From Argyresthia goedartella (taxonomy: Eukaryota; Arthropoda; Insecta; Lepidoptera; Argyresthiidae), in NCBI GenBank assembly GCA_949825045.1, contig OX463813.1:7440001-7504000 (forward strand): a stretch of DNA of 64,000 bases. Reading direction: 5' to 3'. The position numbers were made by a program, and so were the translations under genes. Positions 1-11,657 of this stretch are shown in pieces. The notes under the pieces are model-generated. The model was not told the DNA's origin and did no database searches. It saw nothing but the letters and a program-made list of their open reading frames with translations. How positions within the stretch are numbered: position 1 is the first letter of the stretch; each line of letters opens with the position of its first letter.

Positions 1-358
1 GCGTTATAAAAATGTCATCTTTGGTAACTTTAGCCTTCCTCGCCAGGTCCCCTAAATAATGGAAGTAGTCCAACAAACTTTTTTTCTCTTGCTTGGCATT
101 GTATAACTTCTCTGCAAAGTCTGTGCCTCCAAATTCCTCATTAAACTTATTCACCACCTCGTCAAATGTCTGGGCACTGCCCCTAATATCCCTAAAAAAA
201 TATAAGGCTCCACCTTTTTAATACGAAGGAAATAATAATTTTAATTCCTCCGACGATACAAATTTCTTCCTCGATGCAGCATCACTGAAGTGTTCTAGAA
301 AGTCTTCAAAGGACTCCTGAGGACTCCCCGAAAAACAAGTTGACAACTCCTCAATCAT
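1..358 (-). pseudogene. gag-like fragment of an LTR retrotransposon
   Basis: Read on the minus strand from an ATG at 356-358, the sequence is open to the window edge apart from one in-frame TAA (218-220). The protein is hydrophilic and helical. It has the spacing of retrotransposon gag domains: a W/F-rich segment, then a segment with EEFGG, then KKSLLDYFHYLGDLARKA, which resembles the 'Q..SVxxYxxxLxxLA' block of the retrotrans_gag family. The internal stop and loss of the rest mark it as a remnant. The family call is by motif pattern only; a decayed host gene is possible but less likely. Confidence 0.5.
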
Positions 359-363
359 GAAAT

Positions 364-1892
364 AATGTCATAAAATTTTTCACAAAATGTCTGCCGCTAT
401 AAAAATCTTCCCACAATATTTTCCTATTCGATTCTTCACTCGCTTGGCAGGTCGAGGTAATTCCGAAATAAAAAACTTAAGTACAAAAATATACTTCACA
501 ATGCACATTCGATCCTTCCTCGATTCTTCAAGGCCTGGTTCGACGATCACTATCCTCTTCTATTACGTCACCTTCCTACTGAAGCAGTCTTCTTATTTCT
601 CCGGCCCGTTTGGCACCTCCGCCAATGTAGTACCTTCAGCACTAATGTAGTGCTCCTGACCACTAGACGGTCACTACCTAATTAATAATTATAAAGACTT
701 TGGTTTTATTTGTTTGTTTGTATTTATTTGGTTTATTTACACTTTTTATAAAAGGGATCCACAACTGGCTCGATAGCCATTAAGCTATCCTAACTATAAG
801 ATTTAGACCAGTCACTGGCCGAAGCCTACGGTGAAGTGTGTCACATTGACTTCTCACAACCAAGCCTCTTTCTTTTTAAAATTACAAAATAAGTAACAGT
901 GTCAAAGTGACACCCACTCTAAAGAGGCGGGTATACAATATAATCGCATAAACAAATATCGAACCTTACAGTACCTAACTACCTACCTTCCTGCAGAGGT
1001 GCAAATCATCTCACCATATTCACTCAATATGAGGTTACAATTTTATCACCCCAATGTTGTTGATAACAAATGGAGAGTAATTAGTTCGTAGTTGATAAGT
1101 AAATCGTTCTATTTATTTGTCACAAGGTGACAACCCTAAAGTTACACGGGCCGCGTCAGACGAGATATAGTTACGTGTCAGAAAGAGAGGCAACTTGCAG
1201 GTGAATATGTGATGTCGGTGCACCGTGCTATGCACGATGAATTATTGCGTTGCAGCAAGAGTCGATATATAGTGGAATGGTTTTTCTGACTGTCCCATCT
1301 GTTCCTAAATCTTTATTAATCTGTGCTCGAGCTAAGAAACGAATCTAAGAAACAAATAAATAAGATTTAGACTTATGGTCGGAAGACCTATAAACGGACG
1401 AAGATTAAAAAATAAAAAATGTCGATTGTTTCTTTCGTGGTATTCGAACAAAAGCAAAACTGCTTGAATTTACTTAAATATAATAATTTTATTGACTTAT
1501 TAACTTATTCTCTCTCTACTTAACGTTCTTTATTATGACTTTAATTTTTATATAATCTACCAAAAAAATTAATAAAAAAAGCCGTGAACAGTTTGTTCGT
1601 CACATGTACCCTCGTCTGTGGGAATGCTGGGATCCGCCAATAACTATTGAAAAGCGATGTTATAAATTACCCACTGATACGAGGTTATATAAATTTTACC
1701 CCCAACACAAATTCAAAAAACACAAAGCTATCTGAAGAGTTCTAATTATAAAATCGGGTGCTCGCGGTGGGCGCCAGATAGTCGGCGGCTCACTGTGAGC
1801 TGTATGTGAACATGCCATTTATATACTATGACACTTTCAGTTTCGAACATTACGGTTTTCGGATATGTTCCCGCGACGGAACTACGAATCTT
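364..1892. other. non-coding stretch, nothing recognised
   Basis: AT-rich sequence with no long open frame and no terminal repeats that I could pair. Short open frames here have no domain-like composition. Confidence 0.5.
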
Positions 1893-2101
1893 CCACCTAA
1901 GGCCAGCGCCACATTCAGCGGAACGTCGTCGGTCGCAAAAGATCCTTCGGGAAACGTCATCACATGATGTTACATGTAGTTACCGTTGGTCGGACACATT
2001 GCGCGAACGAATGATTGGTGTTTTTGTTCCTATGGATATTGTCCAGCGGCGGAGCTTACGCGTCCGACCTTACGCTGAATGTGGCCTACGTCTTAAGGTG
2101 G
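1893..2101. repeat. MITE-like unit with about 28-bp terminal inverted repeats
   Basis: CCACCTAAGGCCAGCGCCAC at 1893 and following is mirrored at 2073-2101, where CGCTGAATGTGGC and CTTAAGGTGG pair with the left arm around a short internal mismatch block. The interior is more GC-rich than its surroundings and contains no ORF that needs explaining. No target duplication is obvious, so the superfamily is not assigned. Confidence 0.5.
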
Positions 2102-2141
2102 TACCCTCGCCTATACAGGTGTCCTGTGCAGGCGAGGGTAC
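2101..2141. repeat. strong hairpin abutting the MITE-like unit
   Basis: Two 19-nt arms starting GTACCCTCGCC and ending GGCGAGGGTAC face each other across a 3-nt loop with two mismatches. It directly adjoins the inverted-repeat unit at 1893-2101. Confidence 0.7.
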
Positions 2142-2144
2142 TAA

Positions 2145-3415
2145 AATAAATAATGGTCCAACGCTAAAGGGATGACAGCCCAACTAATTTCCTTAAACTG
2201 ATTTAAATATTTAAAAAAGCTAACACAGGATTACCAAGATTTTTTTCCCCAGACCTTTCCATTCCGTCTACCATACATCATGTTTTTTAATGCTGTCGCT
2301 GAAAATGGTATTTTTTTTGTATAACACAGTTTAAATATTTAACAATGTATCCAGATAACATTTTTGTTACCTGCTTTTATTAAATGGAATGAAAAAATCT
2401 CGAGTAGAAATATTTTTTTTCGGGATTTAAATTTAAGAAACAAAAATTCTGCAAAATATGTATGACATTGAACTTCATCATTATTTAAAAAAACTTGTAC
2501 TTTTAACTAGCTTTGTAAATAGGTTAATAACGTTGGCCTAAACTTTATTGTTACAAAGTTAAATTTATCTAAATCTAATCATTAAATTTTAAATAATAAA
2601 ATAAAAAGTAAAATATGCATTAAACTGATTGTAGAGTCTAAAAATCTACCTGAGCCTAAATCACTAATAAAGATACATTTTTTTAGGTTCCGTTCACGAA
2701 GGTGCCAAACGGGACCCTATTATACCCTATTATATATACCGGGCTGTCTATCATGAACCGCAAGGTAGAGAGTTGAAAATTTCATAGAATGTGTATTTCT
2801 GTTGCCGCTACAGCAACAAATATTTAACTACTCAAGATTTTATGGATTAAAGGAGGCCCACAAAGAAAAGACGTCTTTTAATACTCCCTGCGAATTATCA
2901 AATCATCATCATTCAATTATCAATTATAGGCAACAGAAATACACATTCTGTGAAAATTTCAACTCTGTTCTGTACTTATTACGTTTCAAGAGATACAGCC
3001 TGATGACGGACAGAAAGACGGAAAGACAGCGAAGGCTTAGGGGTACGGAACCCTAGAAATGGCGTCTTTATTACTGGTTCATACCCTTAGGCAAACATTT
3101 TGTACTTCTTTACTAGAAACTAACAATTCATCAAGGTAAGTCAGGATCTAATGACGGGATCATTGGGAAATAAAGGGATTTTTTCCGAGTCATTTAATAA
3201 TAGTTAGTAACAAAGCTATACATTGTTAAACTATTAAGCTGTATCTTAGAAAAATAAGATCTGGGAAATGTTATTTTCAGCTACAGCAAAACACATGGTG
3301 TACGGTAGACGACGGAATGGAAAGTTCTGCGAAAAAAATATTAATGGTCACAATATTTTTTTAAATATTTAAATTAATTTTGGGAAATTTTACCATTATT
3401 TACGGAACACTCTGT
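2145..3415. mobile_element. foldback element with long diverged inverted arms
   Basis: The left arm (about 2145-2440) and right arm (about 3150-3415) are reverse complements with scattered differences. Shared blocks include AATAATGGT, GATTTAAATATTTAAAAAA, CCATTCCGTC, GCTGAAAAT and TTTAACAATGTAT. The right outer end reads CAGAGTGTTCCGTAAAT on the minus strand, similar to mariner-type MITE termini. There is no transposase; the loop contains another repeat (2686-3057). Confidence 0.65.
2686..3057. repeat. dispersed foldback/MITE family, copy 1 (nested)
   Basis: It starts AGGTTCCGT and ends ACGGAACCCT, with an internal inverted repeat of about 40 bp (2764-2806 against 2929-2972, around GAAATACACATTCT). 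A GACGGACAGAAAGACGGAAA tract precedes the right end. Related copies lie at about 59790-60005 and 63610-63800. The 'ggttccgt ... cggacagac ... ggaaccct' layout matches a repeat type I know to be frequent in lepidopteran genomes, recalled rather than searched. It sits inside the loop of the element at 2145-3415, so it inserted later. Confidence 0.65.
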
Positions 3416-3419
3416 ATGT

Positions 3420-4167
3420 CCATTTCCTATCTATTCTATACTTCCCTCATTTTATTTGATGCTTGTACGGTGAATGCATTAGATGATTTGATTTTACCCA
3501 GTCCGGTAGATTGAATTATCGATTTATTTCCATTGTCGGTTATGTCGGCCGAGCGCCTTCCTAAGGAACGTAACAGAAAAATAATATCGAAGTTGCAAGT
3601 CGTTTCGTGCTAGGCCACGCCACTCACATAAGTATATTGATTGACAGATCATGTATCACGTATCACGTTACTCAGGTGGGCGCCCGGCCTGTTACATTAC
3701 TTAACATTACATGAGCACATACATTGCTACTGGCCCCACACACCACTGGGGTATCCTGTGTCGAAAGAACCAGAAACAGCCACGTCACACACTTACAAAT
3801 ATCGTAGACATTTTTTTTATATATGTATGACTATGTCGCTCTATGGGACAAGACTTCAACACAAAAAATAAACAGAGCAATACCAACAATCGAAGCCATC
3901 CAAGACCTGCAGCCTTATGGCGTAAGTCGTCTGAGCTAAGAACTTCTTAAAGACTTTTACGTTTGACACCTTGCACCAGCTTCATCTGTCAAATTGGTAT
4001 CACGCAATCATCATAATGGAGGCCAAACCCAAGCTCATTGAATGAAGCCTAGAAGCCTTCGGTGATACCCCGCAATCGATAAAGTTGTATGAGCATGAGA
4101 TGAACCATAGACACTCGCTATGAACTTCAAAGAGTTACGCCATAAGGCTGCTGGCGGCATGAGTGTC
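3420..4167. other. non-coding; contains a 17-bp inverted repeat pair
   Basis: GCAGCCTTATGGCGTAA at 3909-3925 recurs inverted at 4135-4151. No convincing coding frame was seen. Confidence 0.4.
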
Positions 4168-4213
4168 CTTCCTCCCCAGCCGGGATTCGAAACCGGGACC
4201 TCTCGCTCGGGAC
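4168..4213 (-). repeat. possible tRNA/SINE-derived box B fragment
   Basis: The minus strand reads GAGAGGTCCCGGTTTCGAAT followed by CCCGGC, which resembles a tRNA T-arm with box B (GGTTCGAATCC) apart from one extra T. No box A or foldable tRNA body was found on its 5' side, so a decayed SINE head is the best guess. Confidence 0.25.
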
Positions 4214-4703
4214 GGGTATAAGTATATTAAATTAAGTACACCCATGCACGACCCACACTCTACAAAATAAATAGTCAACGTAAAGTTGTTGTACTATATT
4301 AAGGTAGGGTTAAACACATGTTAGTTTAGATACCATTTCGATAGCTAAATAGTGTATCAAATCATTACGAGGATTCGAGTTAAATGCTGTATTATATTTT
4401 TCATTACTCATACTCTGAAAGGGGGTCATTGTTCATCCAGGCACCGTGCTGAAAGTGGTACATGCCTGCTCTAAAGCAGAAAAGTATTAAAAAATATATA
4501 TATGAATCGTAGTTTATATTTAACAACGTAATGGTAGTAACCTATACAGCCATAAAACGATTAATTCTTCATTTATTAGTTTTGTTGACATTTAAATTCT
4601 TTTTGATGTTTATAATTAATATAATGTACCTACTTTATGTATTTATTAGTCACTTTCAAGGCGAGATAAATTCTGTTGTGCATTTTTGATAAAATTAACT
4701 TCA

Positions 4704-4954
4704 TACAGGTGTAATAGAAAGGTGTAGTCATATTTTAAGGGGTTTATCATTCTAAGCAACTTTCTCTATGAAACCGATTTCATCAGAGAAACTTTATTTT
4801 TCACTTTTCCATACAAATCAGCTGACCGCCCGGGCCAAAACATACGGTGGAAAGAAAAATCAAGTGTATTTTTCTTTCAAAGAGTGTATTTTTCTGATCA
4901 AATTGGTAAACAACCCCTTAAAATATGTCTTCGCTTTTCTGTTTCACCCTGTAT
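4704..4954. mobile_element. mariner-like MITE with TA target
   Basis: Left end TACAGGTGTAATAGAAAG and right end (minus strand) TACAGGGTGAAACAGAAAAG are followed in both arms by CATATTTTAAGGGGTT. The terminal inverted repeats are about 45 bp with mismatches, with TA at the outer edges. At about 250 bp with no transposase, it is non-autonomous. The TACAGGGTG start is typical of Tc1/mariner MITEs in insects. Confidence 0.7.
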
Positions 4955-5382
4955 ATGTAATTTGATGTTGAATATTTGTAGTTTTTTAGATTATTGAGTA
5001 GTAGAAAGTTGCGTTCCTTTAAGCAGAACGTTTATATAAGAGAAATAAGATGTACAGATTATTTCTTCTATTTCGATTGTCTGCCTAAAGAATAGCACTT
5101 ATTATTATTGTGCATTAAACACACACACAAGTCGATTTTATTTTCGCGTGGGTATGAATTTTTGTACTTTTCTCCTTACAACCCTTGATTCTGATAGTTA
5201 AATTATATTTTTTCGCTTCATGGTCTGTTAAAATTTTATACCTAATGTCATCATCTGTCAATCTGTTGTTGACACAAACTTGTCCACAGAACACACTTGT
5301 TTTTTTTTTATTTTTTTTTCTCTATTTTTGCGTTTCACCTTTGCATGTTTTGATCCAAGTATTGTAACATTGAATTTTTGTC
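4955..5382. other. AT-rich non-coding stretch
   Basis: Low-complexity T-rich DNA with a short CA repeat near 5121. It could hold the 5' UTR of the following non-LTR element, but nothing marks its start. Confidence 0.4.
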
Positions 5383-5562
5383 ATGCATATATTTTGTTTT
5401 GTGTTTGATAATGATGATTATAAGTTAAGATTATGTTATGACCCAGCATTACGTATTTGTCTCGAAAATTGTGTTACTGTTAATTCTCCATCTATGTGCC
5501 TAGTTTATTCCTCTCCAAGCAGACCCAGTGTAGGACTGGTTCAGGCAAGTAACTTGGTGTGA
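5383..5562 (+). CDS. small ORF upstream of endonuclease/RT (possible ORF1 remnant)
   Basis: An ATG at 5383 opens 59 codons ending at a TGA (5560-5562). The product is Cys-containing (CYDPALRICLENC) and unlike random AT-rich translation. It lies about 100 bp before the endonuclease frame of the same element. It could be the tail of a degraded ORF1 or a leader ORF; no domain is recognised. Confidence 0.3.
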   Translation: MHIFCFVFDNDDYKLRLCYDPALRICLENCVTVNSPSMCLVYSSPSRPSVGLVQASNLV

Positions 5563-5660
5563 TTAAGATAGTAGATATTTTATATATTTATAATTAAGTA
5601 AAATCAAAGTATATATATTTGTATTTATAAGTATTAATATTATATTTTAAACTATTATAT

Positions 5661-8598
5661 ATGGATAGCATATGTAATATTTTTGACAACTGTATTTTAT
5701 CATGTTCATCAAGCGATGATTATACAAATGTGGCGAACGACACCTCCATTGTGGGGGAATCGTTATCGGCCGAACTCTCGACTGTCTTTGGTGGCTTGGA
5801 AAATAATCTTAACCTCGTTCATATAAATGCCCAGAGCATCCACTCCAGTTACCTGGACCTACTTGAGGCGTTTAGTGGCAAACATGTGGATGGAATTCTT
5901 ATATCGGAATAGTTTCTCAAACCGTCCCTACCATCCACCATGTACTCATTGCCTGATTTCCGGCTCTATCGGAACGACAGAGTTGGGAAGGCAGGTGGTG
6001 GTGTAGCCATTTACCTCCGCTCCGACATTCCTTGTAGAGTTGTAAGTGCTTCCCCGAATGTGTACTCTGAGTCGGCAGAACATCTTTTCCTTGAAATCTG
6101 TCTTCACCATGATAAAGTTCTGCTCGGTGTTCTCTACAGTCCCTCTCTTCACATTGATTACTTCGATACATTCGAGTCTCTGCTCAATGAGCTGACTCCT
6201 CTTTATGATAACACTCTATCCTCGGCGATTTTAATACTTGTCTTATTAAGAATGACTCTCGCTCTGCCCAACTCCAGGCCATTATCAATTCTTTCAATTT
6301 GCATATTCTTCCTCTCAACGCTACTCATTTTCAGCCCCATTGCACTCCATCTCTTCTCGATATCATGATAACCTCTAATGTAGACAAAGTTGCTGCCCAT
6401 GGTCAATTTAACTCTCCTTTCTCTTTCCATGACCTAGTGTATCTATCGTACAAGGTTAGGCCTCCTAAAAGCAGAGGTAAATTCATTTTTGCTCGTAGTT
6501 TTAGGGGTATAGACCCTATTGTCCTAAAGTCTGATGCCGCCTCGATTGATTGGTCGCCTGTCATCACTAGTGAGACCGTTGACGACAAGATTCACCACTT
6601 CAACACAATTATTCTGGGAATCTACGACAAGCACGCACCAGTAAAAAAGGTTCGAGTAAAACATCTCCCTGCACCCTGGCTCTCTGATCCCATTAAGCGA
6701 TTGATGGCAAAGAAGAACAGAGCCAAAAGCCTCTACAAAAAGGACCCCACTGATGAAAACTTTGCTGCCTTCAAATGTCTCCGCAATCGGTGCAACCATA
6801 TGTGTCGCTCTGCCAAGCGCCGCCATATCTATGAGTGCATCGAAAATTATACCCCGGCTCAAGTGTGGAAGTTCCTTAGAACCCTTGGTGTTGGCAAGTC
6901 CCAGGATCAATTGGTTGGTGATGTCGATCTCAATGGTCTTAATAGTTTCTTCTCCGACCCTCCTGTTGTAACGAATCCCTCTGTTAAAGATGCCACCCTG
7001 CATTCTCTGCGCTCCAAGCCATCTCCCACCACCACCCCATTCGACTTCAGTCTTGTCGAAATTGACACGGTTAAGAAGGCAGTGCTTGCCATCTCCTCAA
7101 AAGCTGTGGGTGACGACAGTATCTGCTCGAGAATGATAAATAGCATCCTTGATTTCCTCCTACCTGCCATTACACACATTGTTAACTTCTCTCTATCTCA
7201 GTGTTCTTTTCCTAATGTGTGGAAAAAGGCGTTAGTTATCCCTCTTCCCAAAACCTCAAATCCATCTTCATTTAAAGATTATCGTCCAATATCTATCCTG
7301 CCTTTCCTTTCCAAAGTCCTTGAATCGATTGTCCACACTCAACTCTCTTCCTATCTTTCCTCTAACAGGCTGTTGAATCAATTCCAGTCCGGATTCAGGC
7401 CGGGACATAGTACCGTCTCGGCCTTACTTAAAGTGACCGATGACATTGAATCGGCAATGGATATCAAGCAGATCACTGTGTTAGCGTTACTAGACTTTAG
7501 CAGTGCCTTTAACTGTGTTGATTTTGACATCCTCGTTGAGATACTGAAGTCCCTGAATGTCTGCTCGGCCGCTGCCAGCTGGTTCGGCTCCTACCTGAGA
7601 GGTCGTCAGCAGCGTATTAGGACCGAGGAGACTTCCACGGAGTGGTGCGACCTTTCTTCTGGAGTTCCTCAGGGTGGTATTCTTTCCCCTCTTCTTTTCT
7701 CCGTCTTCATCAATTCGATTTCAGATGCCATTTCTTCTTCTTACCATCTTTATGCCGATGATCTGCAAATCTACCGCCATTTCTCTCCAAGTGATATGAT
7801 TTCTTCTGTGGGTGCATTAAATGCCGATCTCGAGAACATCAGGGGCTGGGCTCTGTCTCATGGACTACTTGTCAATCCCAGTAAGTCGTAAGCCATGATT
7901 GTTGGCTCCAGACACTCCCATAGTGTGTTACAGCATCTGCCTCTTGTTCCTGTAACTTATGATGGAACCATAATTCCGTACAGTACTAAGGCAAAAATCT
8001 AGGAGTTATCTTTGACAATCAGTTTTCATGGTCTGCTCACGTCTGCGAAGTTAGTAGACGAGTCTTTTCCACATTTCACTCCCTCAGGCGCCTTCAAAAC
8101 TTTCTGCCTCGTCATACTAAAATTACTCTGGCCCAGTCTCTTCTCCTTCCTCTCATTGATTACGCAGATGTCAGCTGGATCAGCGCGAACGAAGAGCAAC
8201 TGAACAAACTCGAGCGACTTCAAAATCTCGGGATTCGGTTTGTCTTCGGACTGCGTAAGTATGACCATGTCTCCCAGTATCGTAGGGAACTGCAGTGGCT
8301 TCCAATTCGTCTTCGCCGGAATACCCATGTTCTCATTCTACTCTTCAATATTCTGCACAACCCTCGCTACCCCAGCTTCCTGCGTGATCGGTTTGAATTT
8401 CTTTCTTCGGATAGGTCTCGGAGATCAAACACTCGGTCGCTGCTTGCAACTCCTCAACACAACTCAGTCGCATATGGGCAAGGATTCAGGATCAGTGCTA
8501 TCAGGCTCTGGAACAAGCTCCCCAGTGTCATCAGGGACAGTCCGTCACTTAACGTTTTTAAGATTAGCTTGAAAGATCATTACCTCTCTCTTCCATAG
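5661..8598 (+). pseudogene. AP endonuclease + reverse transcriptase, disrupted
   Basis: This is the ORF2-type protein of a non-LTR element. The endonuclease opens with HINAQSIHSSY near 5817, with a stop TAG at 5910-5912 directly after GILISE. A frameshift near 6216 hits the conserved GDFN block, after which the frame stays open from about 6217 to a stop at 7889-7891. RT motifs are visible: PLPKTSNPSSFKDYRPISIL, FRPGHSTVSALLKVTD, LLDFSSAFN, SGVPQGGILSPLLF and the catalytic LYADDLQIY. After the stop a further frameshift (about 7995) precedes the tail (NLGVIFDN ... WLPIRLR ... RLWNKLPSVIRD) to the final TAG at 8596-8598. At least four lesions make it inactive in cis. Confidence 0.85.
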
Positions 8599-8895
8599 TA
8601 TGTATATATAATTTGTATGTGTATGTTATGTATGTATATAACTTGTATGTGTATGATATGTATGTATGTATATTATATTATATTTAGGTGTAGTAGTAGT
8701 ATTAGGTATATGTACCTACTTATATTATTATTGTGTATGAATTATTTTGTTGTGCAAATAGGTTTTACTCTCACAATCCACTTTCCTTTCCTATCTGGGT
8801 TTGCTGGTAGAAATCTCTTTTATAGAGATAAGCGCGCCTATTGTACATATATCTTTCTTTGTATATCTCTGTATGTTTGTTTTGTGCAATAAAGT

Positions 8896-8919
8896 ATTCA
8901 TTCATTCATTCATTCATTA
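8896..8919 (+). repeat. (ATTC)n 3'-terminal microsatellite
   Basis: About five and a half ATTC units follow the AATAAAG at the element's 3' end, as expected of a target-primed non-LTR terminus. Confidence 0.8.
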
Positions 8920-9000
8920 TACTGTAATTCGATTAGATAGATACCTATGCAATAAATAAATTATTTTATATTTTAATTTTGTTCTTTTTTATAATCTAAG

Positions 9001-9880
9001 ACTCAAAGTCAAAGTCAAAGTCAAAGGCATTTATTTGCTGAATATAGGTTACATAGGTGATAAAATTATAATAACGGTCGCTTAGCTATACTCTACCCGA
9101 AAGGGTTTGCAAAATTTTGAGTGTTAACAATATAATTTAATTAATTAAAGCATAAAAAATGTCAAGACAGTATTCAAGATTAAATTAGGCTTAAATATAA
9201 AATGTCAACACTATCATACATTACACACTGGGTACATATTTAACATTAATTTATTAGGAACCCTAGGCACAGTCACAAGGAAGGAAACTAAAATTTGTCT
9301 TGGAGAAATTCACCAAGGCTATAATAGGCTTTTTCAAGAAGAAGTTGTGATAGCCTTTTTTTAAATAAATGGACAACTTGAATTTCTCTAATACTATTAG
9401 GCAGATGGTTATATATTATGGGCGCCATTCCAAATATACTTTTATTAAATAAAGCTGTTGAGTGACTCGCAGCACTGATCTTATTTTTATATCTTGCACT
9501 GTTAAATTTGCCAAATAAATCATAATTAGTTTTTACAAATAGTACTATCTCTAAAATATATAATGACGGCAATGTGAATAATTTTAGTTTTATAAAATGG
9601 GGTTTGCAGGTATCTGTAGATTTCAGTTTATGTTTATTCAACCCGATAAAGTTGCCCTGCATAAGGTCGAGTTTTGTATGCATGTAGGCAAATTAAATAG
9701 GAAAGCAGCAAGGAACCAATGACCATCATAAGACCGCTGTATATCGTTGTAACTATTTTTAGGGTTCTGCATTCTACAGCGTATGATTGCAGATCTGTCG
9801 GTAATAAATAATAAAATATGGTACAGTTTACTTACTCCACTATCCGACGCTATAGGTGTTGTTTCTCTAAACAAAGACTT
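9001..9880 (-). mobile_element. 5'-truncated non-LTR element, 3' end with (TTTGAC)n
   Basis: On the minus strand it ends in a (TTTGAC)n tract (9001-9026 on plus). Upstream lies the coding tail at 9288-9683. Truncation near 9880 is inferred from loss of RT-like translation. Confidence 0.65.
9288..9683 (-). pseudogene. C-terminal tail of a non-LTR RT protein
   Basis: This 131-codon minus-strand frame carries the post-RT domain typical of Jockey/CR1-type ORF2 proteins: KLKLFTLPSLYILEIVLFVK, then FNKSIFGMAPIIYNHLPNSI, then FKKRLSQLLLEKAYYSLGEF. The RT core itself is missing (5' truncated). Its stop at 9288 lies about 260 bp from the hexanucleotide tail, a normal 3' UTR length for such elements. 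Confidence 0.65.
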
Positions 9881-10067
9881 TCCCGCATCTGGCAGATCGA
9901 GGACAGTGAGGGAGAGACCTCGTCAGCATTATTCCAGTAAGCTTCATATTCCAGTATACTCCGATCCATGTGATCAGCTTTGAAGATATTCCGAAGACTT
10001 TAGCTTTGTTCCAGTGAATAAATGTTGATTTTTGTATGGAATTCTTTTATTGCACTATAACCATAAA

Positions 10068-10720
10068 ATGTTCAATCAATCAATCAATCAATCAATATAT
10101 TTATTGCCATAAATGTCATGTTATAAAGGTCTTAATAATAGGTATAGTAATTGTTCATGTCATTTTACCCTAAGGTGTAGCAATGTACTTATACAAATTT
10201 ATGCACAATAATTCATATTAGGTAACTAAGATTTCACTCAATGTCTTAGGTAAGTAGACTTATTAATCATTATTATCATTTATAATACAATAATACAATT
10301 TACTTAATGTCATAAGGTACACAATTATAATAATTCAGTTATTAAGATAGCAATATTATCTCACTATTATTACACACTACATATTATGTTCAAATTTAAA
10401 GTTAAAGAATTCATTTAAGTCATATGGACGCACATTTGTCAGAATATGTCTAAGGTTATTTATGAAACTAAAGTTAGGGAGTGTCTTCTTTATGTCGTCG
10501 GGAAGTTTATTGAACACTCCTCGAACATGGCAACCATCCACCTCACCTCGTGCACCTCGAATATGCTGTCGTCCGACAGCACCAGCTGGCACCTCTAGAT
10601 CATATTTACACCGCTCATTAAGACGACTGCTTATACCCTGTGGCCTTACAGGGAACCTCGATGGATGTCGTTTTATCACTTTACACAATTCATATAACAA
10701 ATTTAAGTTAACGTTGATTA
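10068..10720 (-). mobile_element. 5'-truncated non-LTR element, 3' end with (ATTG)n
   Basis: The minus-strand terminus reads ...GGCAATAAATATATTGATTG followed by more ATTG units (10068-10098 on plus). The C-terminal coding tail lies at 10377-10700. Confidence 0.65.
10377..10700 (-). pseudogene. C-terminal tail of a non-LTR RT protein
   Basis: The minus frame starts MLYELCKVIKRHPSRFPVR, close in pattern to MELCKLIKRYPEKFPI at 57109-57639, so both belong to one family. It also carries FNKLPDDIKKTLPNFSFI and LTNVRPYDLNEFFNF. Only the tail survives. Confidence 0.65.
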
Positions 10721-10931
10721 GGATCTAGATCACTTAAATAATGAAATGGTATGCAGTAATAGACAAACAAAGAAACTCAGAAGTTCCTTGATATAATATG
10801 TACGAAGTAGGGAAGTTACCGTGCGTGCCACGTCTTACTTTGTTTGTCTTCATCCTCCGTCTTGTCTAGTACAAATATTATTAGATAAAATAACTTACAA
10901 CGTTCAGCCAATCTGGTTGTTAGGGTGGAGT

Positions 10932-11541
10932 ATCCTTGTATCGGCCCTCTCCTAATATCGGCCTCTTCGATAAAATAGAACATAACTATAACAATAGTCC
11001 TAAAATCAGTATTGTTATTATGCAAAAAGAAGCTCTATATCCTTACGCATAACCTCCCATATTTTGTTGCTGGTGCCTCAATATTTCATCGTTCATCGCC
11101 ATCGCGGACAGGTACGGACCTGCGTCGTTTGGTGGCATTGCCGAGTCCCAGAGGTGACGCATTGCGTTGGTAAGTTTTTGATTTGAATTAAACATACCTA
11201 AGCCATTTTATTTTATTTGTACTTGAAGATAAAGAGTCTAATTACCATTCAGATAGTATATTTTCACATTTAGTTGTTTTTTTTTATGAAATAATCGAAG
11301 GGCCGAGATTAGGGATCTGTATTTATTTATTAATCTTAATATCGGCCGAGTGGCCGACATTGGGGAGATACATAAAAACGTTGAACAACATGTTAGCTAT
11401 TTTAACTGTTAACAGTAACATTGATAAGTTTTAAAATGAAATAACAGCTCAATATGATCACTAGATCCTAATGACGGCCGCCTAAAAACGATTTTTACCA
11501 GCTATGGCCGATCTAAATGGAATCGATGCGTAATAACGGCC
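10932..11541. repeat. left cluster of subterminal CTAATATCGGCC-like motifs
   Basis: Eight copies: plus orientation near 10935, 10953, 11336, 11468 and 11530; minus orientation near 11301, 11352 and 11506. Bases 3-6 vary most and CGGCC is nearly fixed. Clustered, bidirectional repeats inside terminal repeats are the usual layout of transposase-binding sites; that function is inferred. Confidence 0.65.
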
Positions 11542-11657
11542 ACATATTTGGGTAACTAATTTCCTACAATCTCGAAATTTACAGTAAATAGGGACAGTGG
11601 TATAAAATGAACAACTAGGTACCTATTTAAATTTTCGTCAACAGGCATGCCGAAACC

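Larger units (their letters stand above)
5383..8919 (+). mobile_element. non-LTR retrotransposon, CR1/Jockey group, near full length
   Basis: The order is endonuclease, RT, C-terminal tail, short 3' UTR, then the (ATTC)n microsatellite at 8896-8919 after TGTGCAATAAAG. A related, more decayed copy lies at 54100-56460. The 5' boundary is uncertain. Confidence 0.75.

Noticed and set aside
387..650. 87-codon plus-strand open frame
   Set aside because: Composition of low-complexity AT-rich DNA and no recognisable motif.
1828..2175. 115-codon plus-strand open frame
   Set aside because: It lies across an inverted-repeat unit and hairpin, with no protein-like features; explained by the GC-rich repeat.
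4168..4213. tRNA gene
   Set aside because: Only a box-B-like T arm is present; no acceptor stem, anticodon arm or box A could be placed.
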